Origin: Sipunculus nudus
Taxonomy: Eukaryota > Annelida > Sipuncula > Golfingiida > Sipunculidae
Direction of reading: 5' to 3'
Length of the DNA: 64,000 nt
Assembly: GCA_026874595.1 (NCBI GenBank)
Contig: CM049307.1
Coordinates: forward strand, 93,594,330 to 93,658,329
In this document: one piece after another, positions 48,060 to 60,895 of the stretch
Position numbering within the stretch: position 1 is the stretch's first letter
Layout: each line of letters starts with the position of its first letter
Translations under genes and position numbers: made by a program
Notes under the pieces: model-generated
Database searches by the model: none
The model's input: the letters and a program-made list of their open reading frames with translations, nothing else
What the model was told of the DNA's origin: nothing

Positions 48060-49960
48060 AATGTATGTTGTTTCTTTTCATCTTTTTTAATTAAATAAAT
48101 TTTATTGCGGAAAATAATACAATACACATTTCACACATAATTGTACACAACCACATCCAATATAATATATAGAGAGCACATTGCTTCGATATTATTCCAA
48201 CTATACCTCATATTTTCAATCCTTCTAATTAGCATATGCAGTATATTCATATATTCTAGTGGTCTTTACCCCTTTCTTTACTTTCAATACTAAAACTGCA
48301 ATGCTACTGTATGTTATACATTTTTACTTATTTTTCCCATATTTTTTTCTAAATGTGCAGGAACTTTATACTTTTGTTTTGCTATTATATGTTCAATTTT
48401 CTATATAAATTTCATTCCCTTAAAAAGCCTTTGATTAAATTGCTGATTTTCTGATTTTGTTAATCTCTACTTTTATATACATACATTTTGAATGTAAGGA
48501 GCACCTGATTCATTAAAAGGTTCTTCCTTATTTGAAACATTCCATACAATAATGTGTTCAAGGTTAATGGTGGCATTATCACTCCATCTTATTTAACCAA
48601 TCCACATTTCTAAAATATATACTTTTTGTCACAAAACATTAAAAAAAATGTGTTCCTTTGTCTCTTATTCTATGAACCTAACTTCCATTTATATAGTAAA
48701 CCTTTGTTTGGTAAATAGTTATAGGGTATTTAAGATAAGAATTCCCTTGAGTACATATCCAATGAGATTTCTTTGTTATGGCACCAAAGTAACAGTCCTA
48801 GTTGATATTATTTCCCTATATTGTATGCCCTAGCCTGACCAATGATGAGCGAGCAGTTGACTTTTGTTCCACCAATATATCATTACATATTTAAAAGACA
48901 AAGATTGTATATTTGTTATACTCTAAGTTATAATTATGTTATGCTCCTTTCATATACCTTCATTAGATTCGGTATCCTCGTCTTTTATACGAAGGCTTTT
49001 ACAAGCTTTCTTCCACATAAAACAAATGCTTGCAATACACTGACTTTTCATCCACTTTAATCCATTTATTGTTACAGTGAGGTTGCAGTTTTACCTCGCT
49101 TCTTACCGATGGTTCTTTTAAGACAAGTTGTGACCCATCTTCCTGACACTGTTTTAAAAGCCTGGTATCTTCGATGGTATTTTATGGTATTCAAACTTTT
49201 AAGACACATTGGTTACGCCACCAAATTTCTCAAGTTAAGAAATTGGTAGTGCTTTCCTTGCATTAGCATTATTACATAGAATCAACCATTTAATCCAAAA
49301 TTTTCTTTGAGTTTTCAATCTGCTGGCTTAGTCTACAAAGTTTATACCACCTTTGTGGTATGGTCCTCTCGGTGTACTCTATCTGACCTCTCTTAAAAAA
49401 TGTTTCATCATTGACATAACAATATCTATGAATGACTGTGGTGTTACATGCATATTGACTACATATATTACTTTGTATAAAGCTATTGTTCTACATATTT
49501 CTGCTCTTTCAAACAATGTTAACTTTTCTGCTGGAATACACGTTAATGATTTATTTGTCACTTTTTCTCTCACATTATCAAAATTAAGTTTCCTATGTTT
49601 TCTTTACCATACGAGTGCCAGATGCCAAGAGTTTAAATTGCTCTTTTTTTTCAGGTTAACCAATTAACATTTAACTGGTTCTAGTGTACTATGTTTACTT
49701 GAACCTATCCAGGCTGCATCAGTTTTATTATATTTGACATGCAGGACAGAAATTTGTAAAAACCCATTTATAGTGCTAAAATTAAATGTACAAATATAGA
49801 TGTGTTCCTGATGGAACGTTTTGTCATCTGCAAAACATGTCATTTTTAGTTCATATGCACCAACATGGCCTCCTTTGATATCTTAATTTATACAAACATG
49901 ATTTGTTAACACTTCAACAAATATAAATAAACACATATGGCTTTCTTGGATTCTTGGGGA
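48060..49960 (-). pseudogene. L1/Tx1-like LINE remnant
   Basis: The minus strand has broken frames throughout. The clearest part is near 48570-48330, where NTLLYGMFQIRKNLLMNQV, TFKMYVYKSRD, QRLFKGNEI-like sequence and KVPAHLEKNMGKI follow in the order typical of the C-terminus of L1/Tx1-type ORF2 proteins. Further upstream, HNLS.KNHR-like and QQIENSKKIL-like pieces fit the region behind the reverse transcriptase. The family call rests on weak motif resemblance. Confidence 0.45.
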
Positions 49961-50244
49961 TTAAAGTCCTCCTAAAAGCTTGTAAGGGATTTTGTTAACC
50001 ATATATATATAATTAATAAAACAGTTCTTCTTTACCTAAGGGGTTCACTTTTTTACTTTCCTATTCCTTCTAATGGGATAGAAAAACTTCAATAGGTTTA
50101 CATCCGTATGCTGATTTTCTTTTCCCTTGGTACAATTCTGTTCAGGACGTCCAATTCTTACAGTTTTGTGCTTGACCTGGTCCCTCAGAACAGAACGTCA
50201 CAGACACTTTACCCTACCCCCCCCCCCCACAACGTATCCTGGAA

Positions 50245-50265
50245 CCAATAAATATATATAAATAT

Positions 50266-50301
<36 letters not shown>

Positions 50302-50515
50302 ATATATATATATATAAATGTATATATATATATACACCCACACGTGTATTTATAAATATATATATATATATGACGTATAAGTCACTGACGTATCAGTCAA
50401 GGCCGTATCAGAAATGGACGTTACAGTCACAGCCATTACATTCAAGGACTTTACAGTCAAGGACGTTTAAATCACGTTTCAGTCACGGACTTATCAATCA
50501 TGAACATATAGTTCA
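50245..50515. repeat. (TA)n tracts followed by a 15-bp minisatellite
   Basis: TA tracts at about 50252-50372. Then about nine degenerate copies of GACGTATCAGTCAAG (variants GCCGTATCAGAAATG, GACGTTACAGTCACA, GACTTTACAGTCAAG) run from about 50370 to 50510. Confidence 0.75.
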
Positions 50516-50789
50516 TTGTGTCACCCGTTACAAGTTACCCCATTCATAACACAAATCCTTATGATGAATCAGTTTTTTCCGAGGATTGCACAATTGTTTG
50601 CTATTTCTTTTAGGAGTGAACTCGGGGACATGTTTTCTTTGCCTCGAACCAGTAAGACTAGTTTTATAGTGTCGTCTGATTACACAAGGATTAAACATAT
50701 GATCTGAATTAATTATAAGACAAAGCATGGATCTGTTACATTATTACATACTTACATACTTGGTAATACATATGGATCAACGATTTTGA

Positions 50790-50930
50790 AACGTGACTGG
50801 ACTTGGGTTCGAGTCCGTACTACAGTCCACTGTTTCAGGGACTTTACTTCGAGTCCGTGCTACGGTCCACTGTTTCAGGGACTTGGGTTCGATTCTGGAC
50901 TACAGTCCACTCTTTCAGGGACTCCGCCTA
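50790..50930. repeat. ~50-bp tandem repeat, about three copies
   Basis: A unit containing GGGTTCGAGTCCGTACTACA and GTCCACTGTTTCAGGGACTT recurs three times with small changes. The TTCGAGTCC phrase resembles a T-arm, but no tRNA-like partner sequence is present. Confidence 0.7.
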
Positions 50931-51362
50931 AGACCTGAGGGTATTGGAAAGGCATTTGTCCTTGGACTTTGAGTTTAGATCCCGGGAATAACAAACCTGT
51001 CTTCAGATTGATAGTACTGTTTGATCTTGATAAAAGTAATAAAAATACAAATGTGGAGCAAGTTTGATATAATATATATACATAGCTAATTTAGGATTCC
51101 TAAATACACCAAAGCGTTATTTAAGACTTTTTTCATAAATAGGTTAAAACAGTACTTTTTATTATAATTATTTGATATTGAAGTGAGATGAATTAAAAGT
51201 GGATCGTTTCACAAACGTGAACGAAATTAATAAAATAAATGCTAAAGACGGATTGTGCAAGCGCAGTTTAAACGTAAATAAAGGGCAAGTTGACACTTTA
51301 AATGTTGTCCCCTCCCGAGTAAACAGTTGGGCTGATGTTAGCATAACCCCCCACTTTTTTTC

Positions 51363-51517
51363 ATTTCAATGAATTAACAGAAAATACATAACATCTATAT
51401 TTTAATATAAGATATAAACATTCTTTCAAGGATAAGGCTTATTTCAATGAATTAACAGAAAATACATAACATCTATATTTTAATATAAGAAATAAACATT
51501 CTTTCAAGGATAAGGCT
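51363..51517. repeat. 78-bp tandem duplication
   Basis: Two almost identical 78-base copies, the second starting at 51441, with a single T/A difference in the ATATAAGA(T/A)ATAAAC part. It is recent. Confidence 0.9.
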
Positions 51518-51519
51518 GT

Positions 51520-54500
51520 ATAGATTGTTATTTGCAAGACAGAAATTTACCGACGCTTCCTAAATAAAACTGTTCTGATCTCGATTTAATGATTGTTTCG
51601 CATGTTATGCTAATCCACACCTTATATAACTGCATTATGACATGTATGTGTAGTGAAAGTGATAAGCAGCCATGTTTTTACTGACAGACTGTTTTCTCCC
51701 AGAGAGCAGGCGGATGAACCAAAGTGCGACGAGATAAGATCTTCACACGAAGGTCCAATCGACCGTAATACATTGTTATCTTTATGTCCAAAAACACTAA
51801 AGCATTTTCATATAAAACACCCAAATAAGAAGTTTTTGTTAAAGTGATTTCATACAGATGATTTTTTCACATGTAGGTATTAAATTTGATGCAAGTATTT
51901 GCACAGAGTGACTTCTTTTTGATGAAATCTTAGATATATGGACATGGCACAAAAAGTCAGTAGTTACTTATTCCCCCCCCCCAAAAAAAAAAAAACAACG
52001 TATGAACAAAATTGTTAAAATGAAACAAGCTGTTGCTTGGAAATGCTGTTGATTAATTCTAAATTTAAAAAAAAAACTCAGTTCAGCCCAGTTCTAAAAT
52101 GTGTCTACCACAGTTCTTGAAAAAAATATACATTCGATCCTGATTACAAGTTGCATATATGTTAGAATATTTGAGATTTTGATTTGTTTAATCAGTGACC
52201 AAAGTGTGAGAAATGCTACCGTCAATATACAGGCAACGCCACAATATGCCGTTTACTGCGCGTTTGGTATAACATACCAACTGTACAATATTTCCTGAGA
52301 ATACGACCATGGATTTCATGGACTGTGAATTTAAAGGGAAGGTTTTTCTGACTTGGGAAATGAAAAGTGTGTTGTGGGTTCCTAATTGAGTACCATTTAC
52401 ACCAAGGCCGGGCCGATCTTGGTTATACAGGTATGGAACAGATAGGTCCAGGCTGACAGATCATAAACGATTTTAAAGGCGTTTATGGTTTATTTTTTTT
52501 AGGGGGGGGGGGGACAAAACAACATATAGCGATTGAACCCATTTTGTTGAAAGAAGAAAGATAACGCCTAATATTACCCGATATTTTTTTATTAATTAAT
52601 TATAAATAAATTGTTTCATTGAATTAATTTCCCTCTCTTCTCGGGTCCATGTCATTTTTATTTCAAACAGAATTATTCGTTGTTATTGTATGATTATTAT
52701 CCTTCTGTTTTATACGTATAGTTTTTAATGATGCGGGAAAATCGTTATGTAGTAAAAGGTGATGCTGATCAAAAAATGTCATGACATGTAAAAATCGTAG
52801 GTAATCTGATATGAAATGCGACTGTGTAATATGATGAAATGTCATGTGGAATGTTATGTTATAATATATTATGTCGTAATTTGTGATTAACTTGTCAAAT
52901 ATGGTGGAGAAAATCTTTTTTTCTCTATTTGATTTATCAATCAGATATATTATCGTGCGAAGTGATATCCCAGGACATATTAAAATAATGTATCATATGA
53001 GATAGAAAACGCCATCTTGAAGACTGAAGAGGGCAAATACCAAAACCATGGAAGACAAAGGATCTTGCTTAAGATCAAGACTCGGACTAATATTCTGCGA
53101 GTCATACAACGATCCATGGTTTAAAGCACCCCGGATTTCAATTTTTTCTCGGCGTGACTGGTGAATTTGTGATAGGATCAGCAATGACCAAACGTAAAAA
53201 AAAACAATTTTGCAGTAAGAATTAAATTTGGACTTTCGAACTAAATTTTGAATTTTGATCTGAGTTGGAATCCAGCCAAACTTGTTCCTGAATTAAAATA
53301 CACCTCTCTTGGCTTATGACCCATTCTCTTGGTAAATTTCAATAAACCAATAAACACAATTTTAGAATTTTTTAAGGAGGGAGGGATATAGTTGTGAACC
53401 TCCATTTGGGGCTTATATGTCGATACGACTTTGTCGTGGCCACGTCGTCATGGTTACATGGTCCTCATGGAAGTTGGATGCAATTTGAGATAAATAACAT
53501 TGACGTCATGATAAGGTCCCGTGGGTACCAGCCAAGAGAGAACATTTTATATCATTTTAACCAATCAGACAGACATATCTGTTTGAATGACTGAACGCTG
53601 TCACTGTGTCGTATTTAGGTATCAAAATCTACTTTGTTTGGTGTAAGGAGCTTGGCGGGAGGCGGGTCTCAGATAAGCCCCCCTTCAAACATCAAACAGC
53701 TCGGCACTCACCATAAGTAATCAGAGACTGCACGGTACAAAATTGTTTGTTTGTCATAACATACATTTTAATCTGCCAAAGTTCTGAAGTAATTGAACTT
53801 TTGTAGAGGGATGGACAATTTTGTCATTTTTTTCTGTTTAATTGTTTATGTTTGTTTTCAATATAATTTGATTTTAATTGAAGTGATGTGACATGGTGGA
53901 CAATTGGTATAATATACTATGAGGAGGATCTTGAAGTCGGTGCAGGGGTTGGTGGAGGTTTGCGCTCTACGCGTGCTTGCTCGTCAAGATGAACCTATTT
54001 TATTTTCGCGGATATTTAACTTATTTTTCATTCCTGCATTTGTAATCGTTTATACATCTTTCAAATGGAATTTCACAACAAATATCAAGGGAAACAAAAT
54101 GGTCCTACATTTTATACTTTATTGGTGCATCCCAATCGAATTTGTGAAACAATGTACAGACATAAATATCATAAATAAGCATGTGCAGTGTAGTGCATAC
54201 ATATTTAGCTAAACATGAAAGAAAAATAGTTATATTTATGTCTGAGTAAAGTTTGGATACCACATCACACAGACAGGCATGTTGTTACAAACAAGTGGTG
54301 AAAGTCACCTTGTTTTGTCATCTCATACCTCCGGCCCACAGATTGAGATGTATTACTAAATTACGAACTGAATACTGAGCCAAAAAAAACTGCATGCCTG
54401 TCGTTTAAGACAGATGTTTGTTTAATTAACAGAATAATCCAGACATAGAATGACTTGCTTAATATATTTTTGTTTGTATATATAAATCTTGGTATATTTA

Positions 54501-54930
54501 AACTACTACTAGCAATAATATCATTCTTGATATTATGATACACTAATTTCACAATACATGAACACAATAATAATAAAAGCAAAAAATTGTAACAGTCCAG
54601 GGACGGATAAACCCGATTTTCTATCTAAAATCCCGTAAAAAAAGATGAATACAGTCACAGTCTTACTACGATATATAACTTTCACTAACTGCATTGTTAA
54701 AGCTTAAAGATCTTGAACATTTCAACATCATCAGAGGGACACAGCCTCTCCAATGCTGCCCCCTGGTGTCATTCGCGAGCTCGTTACATGACCCCTCACC
54801 CATATTCGAAAGACCGCCCCTAAAGAATTCCATTTTGCAAAAGGTAGGAAATATTCTTCACCAATATAGCATATATGTAAAAAGCAATATGTATCTTTGA
54901 ACACATGGTATTAAGATAAACCGACAAATA
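51520..54930. other. Unassigned A+T-rich stretch
   Basis: No exon, RNA gene or transposon was recognised. Contains C/A runs near 51975 and a G run at about 52502-52513. Short frames (for example 53394-53594 and 53919-54212) lack recognisable domains and splice context. Confidence 0.45.
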
Positions 54931-54935
54931 ACGTG

Positions 54936-54966
<31 letters not shown>

Positions 54967-54971
54967 GTATA

Positions 54972-55022
<51 letters not shown>

Positions 55023-55260
55023 AGTGATCATAAAAAGAAGTAAGACCTCAACGCCAACATTTCAAACAATCATATTATTTGGATAACATATACAGAGCGA
55101 TTGACGAAGGCTAAGGGGTAGCTGAAAATTTAGCTTCAATCTGTATATGATTGTTTCAAATATTAGCGTTGATGTCTCTCTTCTTTTTATGTTCAATGAC
55201 TGTCTTAAGCCGTCACCCGGAGAATTTTGAAATATATATATATATATATATATATATATC
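54936..55260. mobile_element. Fold-back (MITE-like) element embedded in (TA)n
   Basis: 55019-55074 and 55144-55203 are inverted copies of each other (about 57 bases; GTCATTGAACATAAAAAGAA-like, then CAACGC-AA-ATTT-AAACAATCATAT). They surround a 70-base spacer containing GACGAAGGCTAAGGGGTAGC. TA tracts lie on both sides (54936-55018 and 55234-55258), so insertion into TA repeats, or TA target duplication, is likely. Confidence 0.7.
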
Positions 55261-55447
55261 TTACAAATATTATCAGTACAACAGAGATTATCACAATTCA
55301 GTAGTTATATAATAATAATAATGACATGATATATATGAAACAATATTTAAACAATAATTTTTTTTACTCAAGTTTGATCTGCTAAGTTCCACATAGAAGG
55401 AAAATGAGTACTTTGCCCACGTTTTAATGAAACAAGCTGATATTAGT

Positions 55448-55453
55448 TTTATT
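55448..55453 (-). terminator. Possible polyadenylation signal for the C-type lectin gene
   Basis: AATAAA on the minus strand about 330 bases past the stop codon at 55782. A+T-rich context makes chance occurrence likely. Confidence 0.2.
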
Positions 55454-55478
55454 AATTTCGCCTCAGGCCAATTTAATA

Positions 55479-55531
<53 letters not shown>
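55479..55531. repeat. (TA)n microsatellite
   Basis: Long TA tract downstream of the lectin exon; frames through it give Tyr-Ile repeats and are not genes. Confidence 0.9.
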
Positions 55532-55533
<2 letters not shown>

Positions 55534-55781
55534 TTGTATAGAGTCAGACATTTTGTTTTACCTGTTAAACGTACTCGATCTGGTAAGGAGGGGTTATTCT
55601 AGCTTTAAAACTTGGGGCCTTGCTTTTGTTTAAAAGATATTGCTTTTGTACGGATTAACAGCACAAGGAGACACATAGATGTTGATACAAAAATCCAATG
55701 AAGAGATAAGAGAGAAAAACAAGAAAATTACAAGAATAATCCCTGGAAAGGGTTCATTATATAGTAAAAATAAAGTAATAA

Positions 55782-55999
55782 TTAACCGAGTGCTGCTTCA
55801 CACAGTGTTAACCTGCTCCAAATACAGCCACCATCATGCCATTCGCTGTTGGTATCATCCCAAAATATATATAAACAGTTCTGCGTATTGCCATCCGTCA
55901 CGTAGTAACCATCCGGCAGTGTGCCGTTTACCGGGGCTCCGCTTGATGCCCACCTCCACACTCCTTCTGTGCCTTCGTCGGTACCGGAACTCCAATATT
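55782..55999 (-). CDS. C-type lectin domain, last exon
   Basis: Second coding exon of a C-type lectin-like domain, ending in a stop codon (55784-55782). The acceptor is GATATATTCAG. The exon starts with two bases that complete the codon left open by the exon at 62263-62472, so the phases match. It reads YWSSGTDEGTEGVWRW, then SGAPVNGTLPDG, QNCLYIFWDD, EWHDGGC and LTLCEAALG. These are the second half of the fold: the region usually WIGL, the long loop, the central strand and three of the conserved cysteines. In the calcium site the usual EPN/QPD is LPD and the usual WND is WHD, so calcium-dependent sugar binding may be altered (inference). Secreted or surface lectin; ligand unknown. Confidence 0.85.
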
Positions 56000-56439
56000 C
56001 TGAATATATCAAGAGACCATGTCTTTGTATTGAGAATTTCTCATACATAACATTATATTAAGATATTATTAACATTAAATGTTAAAAAAGTATAAATTTA
56101 ACATAAGCGTTTAAGTCTAGGGGTGAGGGGGCGCTCACCTTTGATAAAAGAAAATGAAGTGGGTGTAATATTTATCATGAACTTTGTGTGAGTGTTGGAG
56201 GGGGGGGTTGACCAGTGAGTATCTACTGCGGACACCTGTCCTCCAACATCTCAACATTAATCTAATTTGTTAGATCAGTATATCAATCATGGTTTGTTAA
56301 TAATAATCATTAGAATTATGTATTAATCAATATTAATAAGTAATATTAATGATAGTAATAACGGTATACAATCAGATGTTATAAAATTAAAGGACATTTG
56401 TCAATATACATATACACATATTCATTCTACATAGATTAT

Positions 56440-56689
56440 ACAAATAGTTATTATAATTAATCGAGGCACTCTCCATGGCTCAGGTGGTGGCGTTTGGTAG
56501 TACCAAGAGTTGGAGTAAACCGGCGAACCCTGAGAAAACCACCGGCCTTGGACGGGCAAATACAACCCACTCTCATAGCCACGCCAGGGATCGAACCCGG
56601 GTCGCAAGCGGAGAAAGCTTAGCATTTTACCCCTGTCCAGGCCCCTAACATTACCTAACGGTGTTATGCATAACGTGAATATCATATGA
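56440..56689 (-). mobile_element. tRNA-derived SINE in lectin intron
   Basis: The minus strand shows CCTGGACAGGGGTAAAATGC, then CCCGGGTTCGATCCCTGG (B box), then a conserved-looking body with GAGAGTGGGTTGTA and GGCCGGTGGTTTTCTC. The order fits a SINE with a tRNA head and a central domain. It directly abuts the left target duplication of the hAT element. Confidence 0.6.
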
Positions 56690-56697
56690 GTCGAAAC

Positions 56698-58081
56698 CAG
56701 ACTTGGGTCCAAATACTTTTAAAGTAATCGATTACAAATACAATTACTTTTAAAAGGGAATCAATTACAATTACAATTACTTTTGTGTTTTCCGAAAAGT
56801 AATCGATTACAATAACAATTACTTTTAAAAGTTATCGCAATTATTTTTCCAATTACTTTTGTGTTTGTGAAAATTTTCCTCATGCAAGAACAGCAACTGC
56901 GTTAGAGATTGGTTTAAGCTCTTTAACAGTTGTAACAAATTTAATATAGGCACAACCTACACAATCTATTTTATAAAATGAATCGCAGTAGGATATGTAC
57001 AAAGAGTCATTGTTAACCGGTAGTGTCATTTTAAATTAACATTTCATATATATATATACTCCCTACGGATCCAGATTGTGATATATACCAACGAAGCTAG
57101 TTGTCAAAATAAAAGGAAAACAAATCAACAAAACATTATTATAAAGACACACACGCACATGTGTATGTGGATTTGGGTTACCACTAAATGGATATAAACC
57201 GGGCCAATTCAATGATATTGTGGTGAAAAGAAAAAAAAACTACTCAAACATTATTATATATAAAAGCTTGGATATGTGGCTTTTAGTTACCACTAAACAG
57301 ATAGAAACTGTTACTTTCAAAACAGCTGTTTCTGTATGTTTATTTACATAAATTTCATAAACGTCTTCTTGTTTTCCCAAATTAGTTTGAATCTCTGTAT
57401 ATACTTTGTTTGCAAGTAATTTGTCATGCGCTTTTGGCGAAGTGTACGAGTCAATAAGAATACACTTTAAATTATTGGTAACAATATGCGACAACTCTTG
57501 CAAGACTGGTTCAACCTCTTAGATCTTGTATCTTTTATGGAGTTTATTGAAATAATATATCATTGGTGAAAAGCATTAAAAGTTATCCTTGAATTAAATC
57601 AACAAGACGGTAATTAATCTAAAAAGTGTGGGATAAACCTGAAATTAGGTTCAGGCTACCCCAAGGAATAACTTGAAAGTGATTTCAGATAACCAGGGGT
57701 AACCTGAAGTCTTTACATTAGATACCTTTGATAGGAAATTTTTTTATTCAGTCAAAATTAACTAGCAGCATGAGATAATAAACTAATTTTTTAAAATGCA
57801 TGTGTGCCTTTGAAGAACATGAGGAACAACCATAGAAATTGGTTAATAGTCAGGTTTGTTTAATAAATGTGACAGTTTGATGGAATTATTCATATGAGAC
57901 AAATATACCCAAAACGTAAACGAAAAGCAATTTTTCAAACAATTACTTTTCAAAAGCAATCGATTACAATTACAATTACTTTCCAGGATTAGAAAAGTTT
58001 ATCGATAACAATTACCATTACTTGAAAAAGTAATTGTAATTACAATTTCTTCAATTACAATTACTTTTGAACCCAACTCTG
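56698..58081. mobile_element. Non-autonomous hAT-like element with 8-bp target duplication
   Basis: The ends are inverted: the left starts CAGACTTGGGTCCAAATAC, and the right on the minus strand starts CAGAGTTGGGTTCAAAAG. Both ends then run into AAGTAAT(C/T)G-AATTAC-rich subterminal repeats. The flanks GTCGAAAC (56690-56697) and GTCAAAAC (58082-58089) match at 7 of 8 bases, the target duplication length of hAT elements. At 1.38 kb with no recognisable transposase it is non-autonomous. It lies within the lectin intron. Confidence 0.8.
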
Positions 58082-58755
58082 GTCAAAACTGGAGAGAGTT
58101 GTGAATTTCCTGTTTTTGAATATGTTCATCTTGTCCTAAAGCTAAACATCATGTTGTTCATTTCACAGCGGCATGATCTGAAACAAGCTATCGCTTTCTG
58201 TTGTAATTCTTTAGGTTTGTGTTATATCTGAATAAACTAGCATGATCTTGACCCATGATCTTGAGTCAAGAAACAGAAAACATTTGAAACTAGAAAAAAT
58301 GAGCATATTTGTTGTTTCGCTGGTTGAATATCGCGGAGGAGAGGGCTACCTACATACTCATCAGTAGTTTACTTATAGCTGCAAGGTCCATTCAAAATTA
58401 CAGTCTTTAACTTATAAAGAAAGGGCTTCCGATCCAGCCCGAGGACCACACATCTACCCACCACCTGTAGACATAACCACACATGATGACTCGGTCACTG
58501 ATTCCATGAAGGCCTCATCCCCCTTTCCTAATGGATTGATCGATATTACGAGTGATTTCACCAAAGCACCTTCTTCATGAAACCATATTGACGGTGTAAA
58601 TATGGAAGGTATACAATTACTTGGTGGAATTAAAACAAACCTGCAAAATATGTCTTAATTAATAATAAATAAATGAATAAATATGTTTGATTGAAATTGA
58701 CAAAAAAATAAGGTGTGATCAAAAGCAAGTAAAATCACATTTCTCAGGAAGATAA

Positions 58756-58782
58756 AGATATTATTATTATTATTATTATTTA
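58756..58782. repeat. (ATT)n microsatellite
   Basis: Run of ATT triplets in the lectin intron. Confidence 0.85.
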
Positions 58783-60119
58783 TCTTGAATATTTTTTTCA
58801 GATGACTTGTTAGTCTCTCGTTTGAAACTTGGACATCATGTAGGCGCGTATGCATAAATGGATGAAAATTTTCACAGTATATGTTACAGTTAATGTGTGA
58901 AATCAGTGAATACACTTATTTCCCAATACTTTCAGTAAATACGTGGAGTTCCTAATTCAATGAGGGACCTCATGTATTTATTATTCCTGAAAATCAGGGA
59001 TAAGGAATTTCGTGTGTTTGCTGATATAAAAAACAAAGACAACAAATACAACTATCGGAATATATTGCATATATTAGGATTCAGTTTACTTCTCCATATC
59101 TATATCATCTCGGAAACCTACATGCATAAAATAGTTATGTCAATGAATTTCCAAATAACAAATATGGCGAATGCTTTCCTGTATGAACTGATGTCAAAAT
59201 ATAGACTGCTATGACAACAATCGGGTTCTATGTTTTCAATCAAATTATTAGAATTAAAGCAAACAATTCATCTACTAGTTTATTATTTCTATAGACCCTG
59301 TGTGATTTTTGGCTAACTTTCCATTTCTATATACCTTATGAGATTGTTTGCTTACTTTCCATACATATTAATGAAAGGTAAATAATTCCTGTTATTAAAT
59401 ATTCTTATAACGCCTCTGTGATGGATGCATTAATCCACTTTTCAAAATAAATGAAACAAAGGTCTTCTTTTCTAAAATAATTGTATTTTTATATCCTTAA
59501 CATGTTTTATCGATGCCTTGATACAAAGTGTATAAAAGAAAGGTGAACATTTTTTTTTATTTGAAGCGGAGGGTGATTTTTTTTTCAGTCGATAATTTGT
59601 GTGTTATGTGTGTGTGCTATATTTATATCTGAAGGACGGAATCACAGATTGTATTTAACATCCTAAGAAAAAATAGTCTTTGAATGAGATGCTTTATCTT
59701 TTTTTCAAATATCATTCGGCGGAAAGTTATGCCATGGGTTCATATATCGGCTAATAATTAAACGTGACATGAAGTGACGGCAATGGGAATAATGTTGTCA
59801 AAGGCATCTGTTGTTCCTTTAAAAATCATAAGCATTTATGTAATTTCTTTTACAACATAACGGCCTGTAATACACAGAGAAATTACAAAAAATACATCAC
59901 ATAGATCCATTATACATCATATACATAAAACTGTCAACAGATATTAAGCGAAAGCGCAGGGAAGAAATGAGGGCTAAAGTCACGTTGTAAATATATAAGA
60001 TATAGGGTTACGTAGTGAACAGGTGACAGCAAAGTTGCTAAATATTTAAAAAGCAGTTCGATTTAAACATGGAAAAAAGTCTTGATACACAATGATATAG
60101 AAAATGAGAAAAAACTAGA

Positions 60120-60340
60120 AGATAATATGAGCGCGCTAGCCTTTTTTAGAGTATCGGCATTGATGAACATTTTTTGGAGGTTGTTCCATGGAACATTAGC
60201 TTTATAAGAAAAATATGGGGTTTCGAGATGTTTACATTGAAGTTACTGAAGAACGAGCTATACTGATGAACATCACTGGCAAAATTCTTAATAAAATAAG
60301 AAGGGACGACTCCATTGAAGCATTTAAATGTCAATATCAA
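60120..60340 (-). pseudogene. LINE reverse transcriptase C-terminal fragment
   Basis: The minus strand reads MILTFKCFNGVVPSYFIKNF and, further on, a decayed FLIKLMFHGTTSKK that fits the usual place of the W-N-LP motif of L2/CR1-type LINEs. It is in the lectin intron and on the same strand, but is not part of that gene. Confidence 0.55.
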
Positions 60341-60895
60341 TTAAAAGTACAAGTTGCTCTATGTTCATCCTTCATTTGTCATGGATTATTGCTAAGCTGT
60401 TTTGTGAGTGATTATAAATTCCCGAGACAGGTGCATCCATTCAGTCTGTTAATTTTAACAAATTTCTACTTATATGAGCATATGAAGTGATTGTTATTAA
60501 TGTGTCGGGTCAAAGTGGACGTGCGAGGTGACTGAGTAATGTGCCAGGTGCCTTAGTAACCAGCCTTTTTTCACCTTATATTTTTTACATATACTTGTAA
60601 CATTTTAAGAATCAAAACTGGAGAAAATGCATATTTATGTACAAATTGTTACCTACAGATGAAAGTGTAACGTAATGAAACTTGAAGGAAACATGACATT
60701 CATATTATAATTCCCTTTCACAAAAATTACTTTTTTTCCAGTCCTGCCTGCTAAGTCTATAGGATGGGGATGGGGGAGGGGGTTGGTCCAACCGCCTACG
60801 CCCCTGAAATTCGGTAAAACTATAAACATTATGATGGGTTTGATCAAATATTTTGTCGTTTAGTAGTCTGTATCCAAACTTTCATGCATCTCCGT

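Noticed and set aside
49353-49667. 104-codon plus-strand frame
   Set aside because: Lies antisense in the LINE remnant; T-rich, with no domain.
52101-52298. 65-codon plus-strand frame ending ATPQYAVYCAFGITYQLYNIS
   Set aside because: The last third looks protein-like after a possible AG at 52192, but no partner exon or family could be found.
55679-56050. 123-codon plus-strand frame
   Set aside because: Antisense shadow of the C-type lectin exon at 55782-55999.
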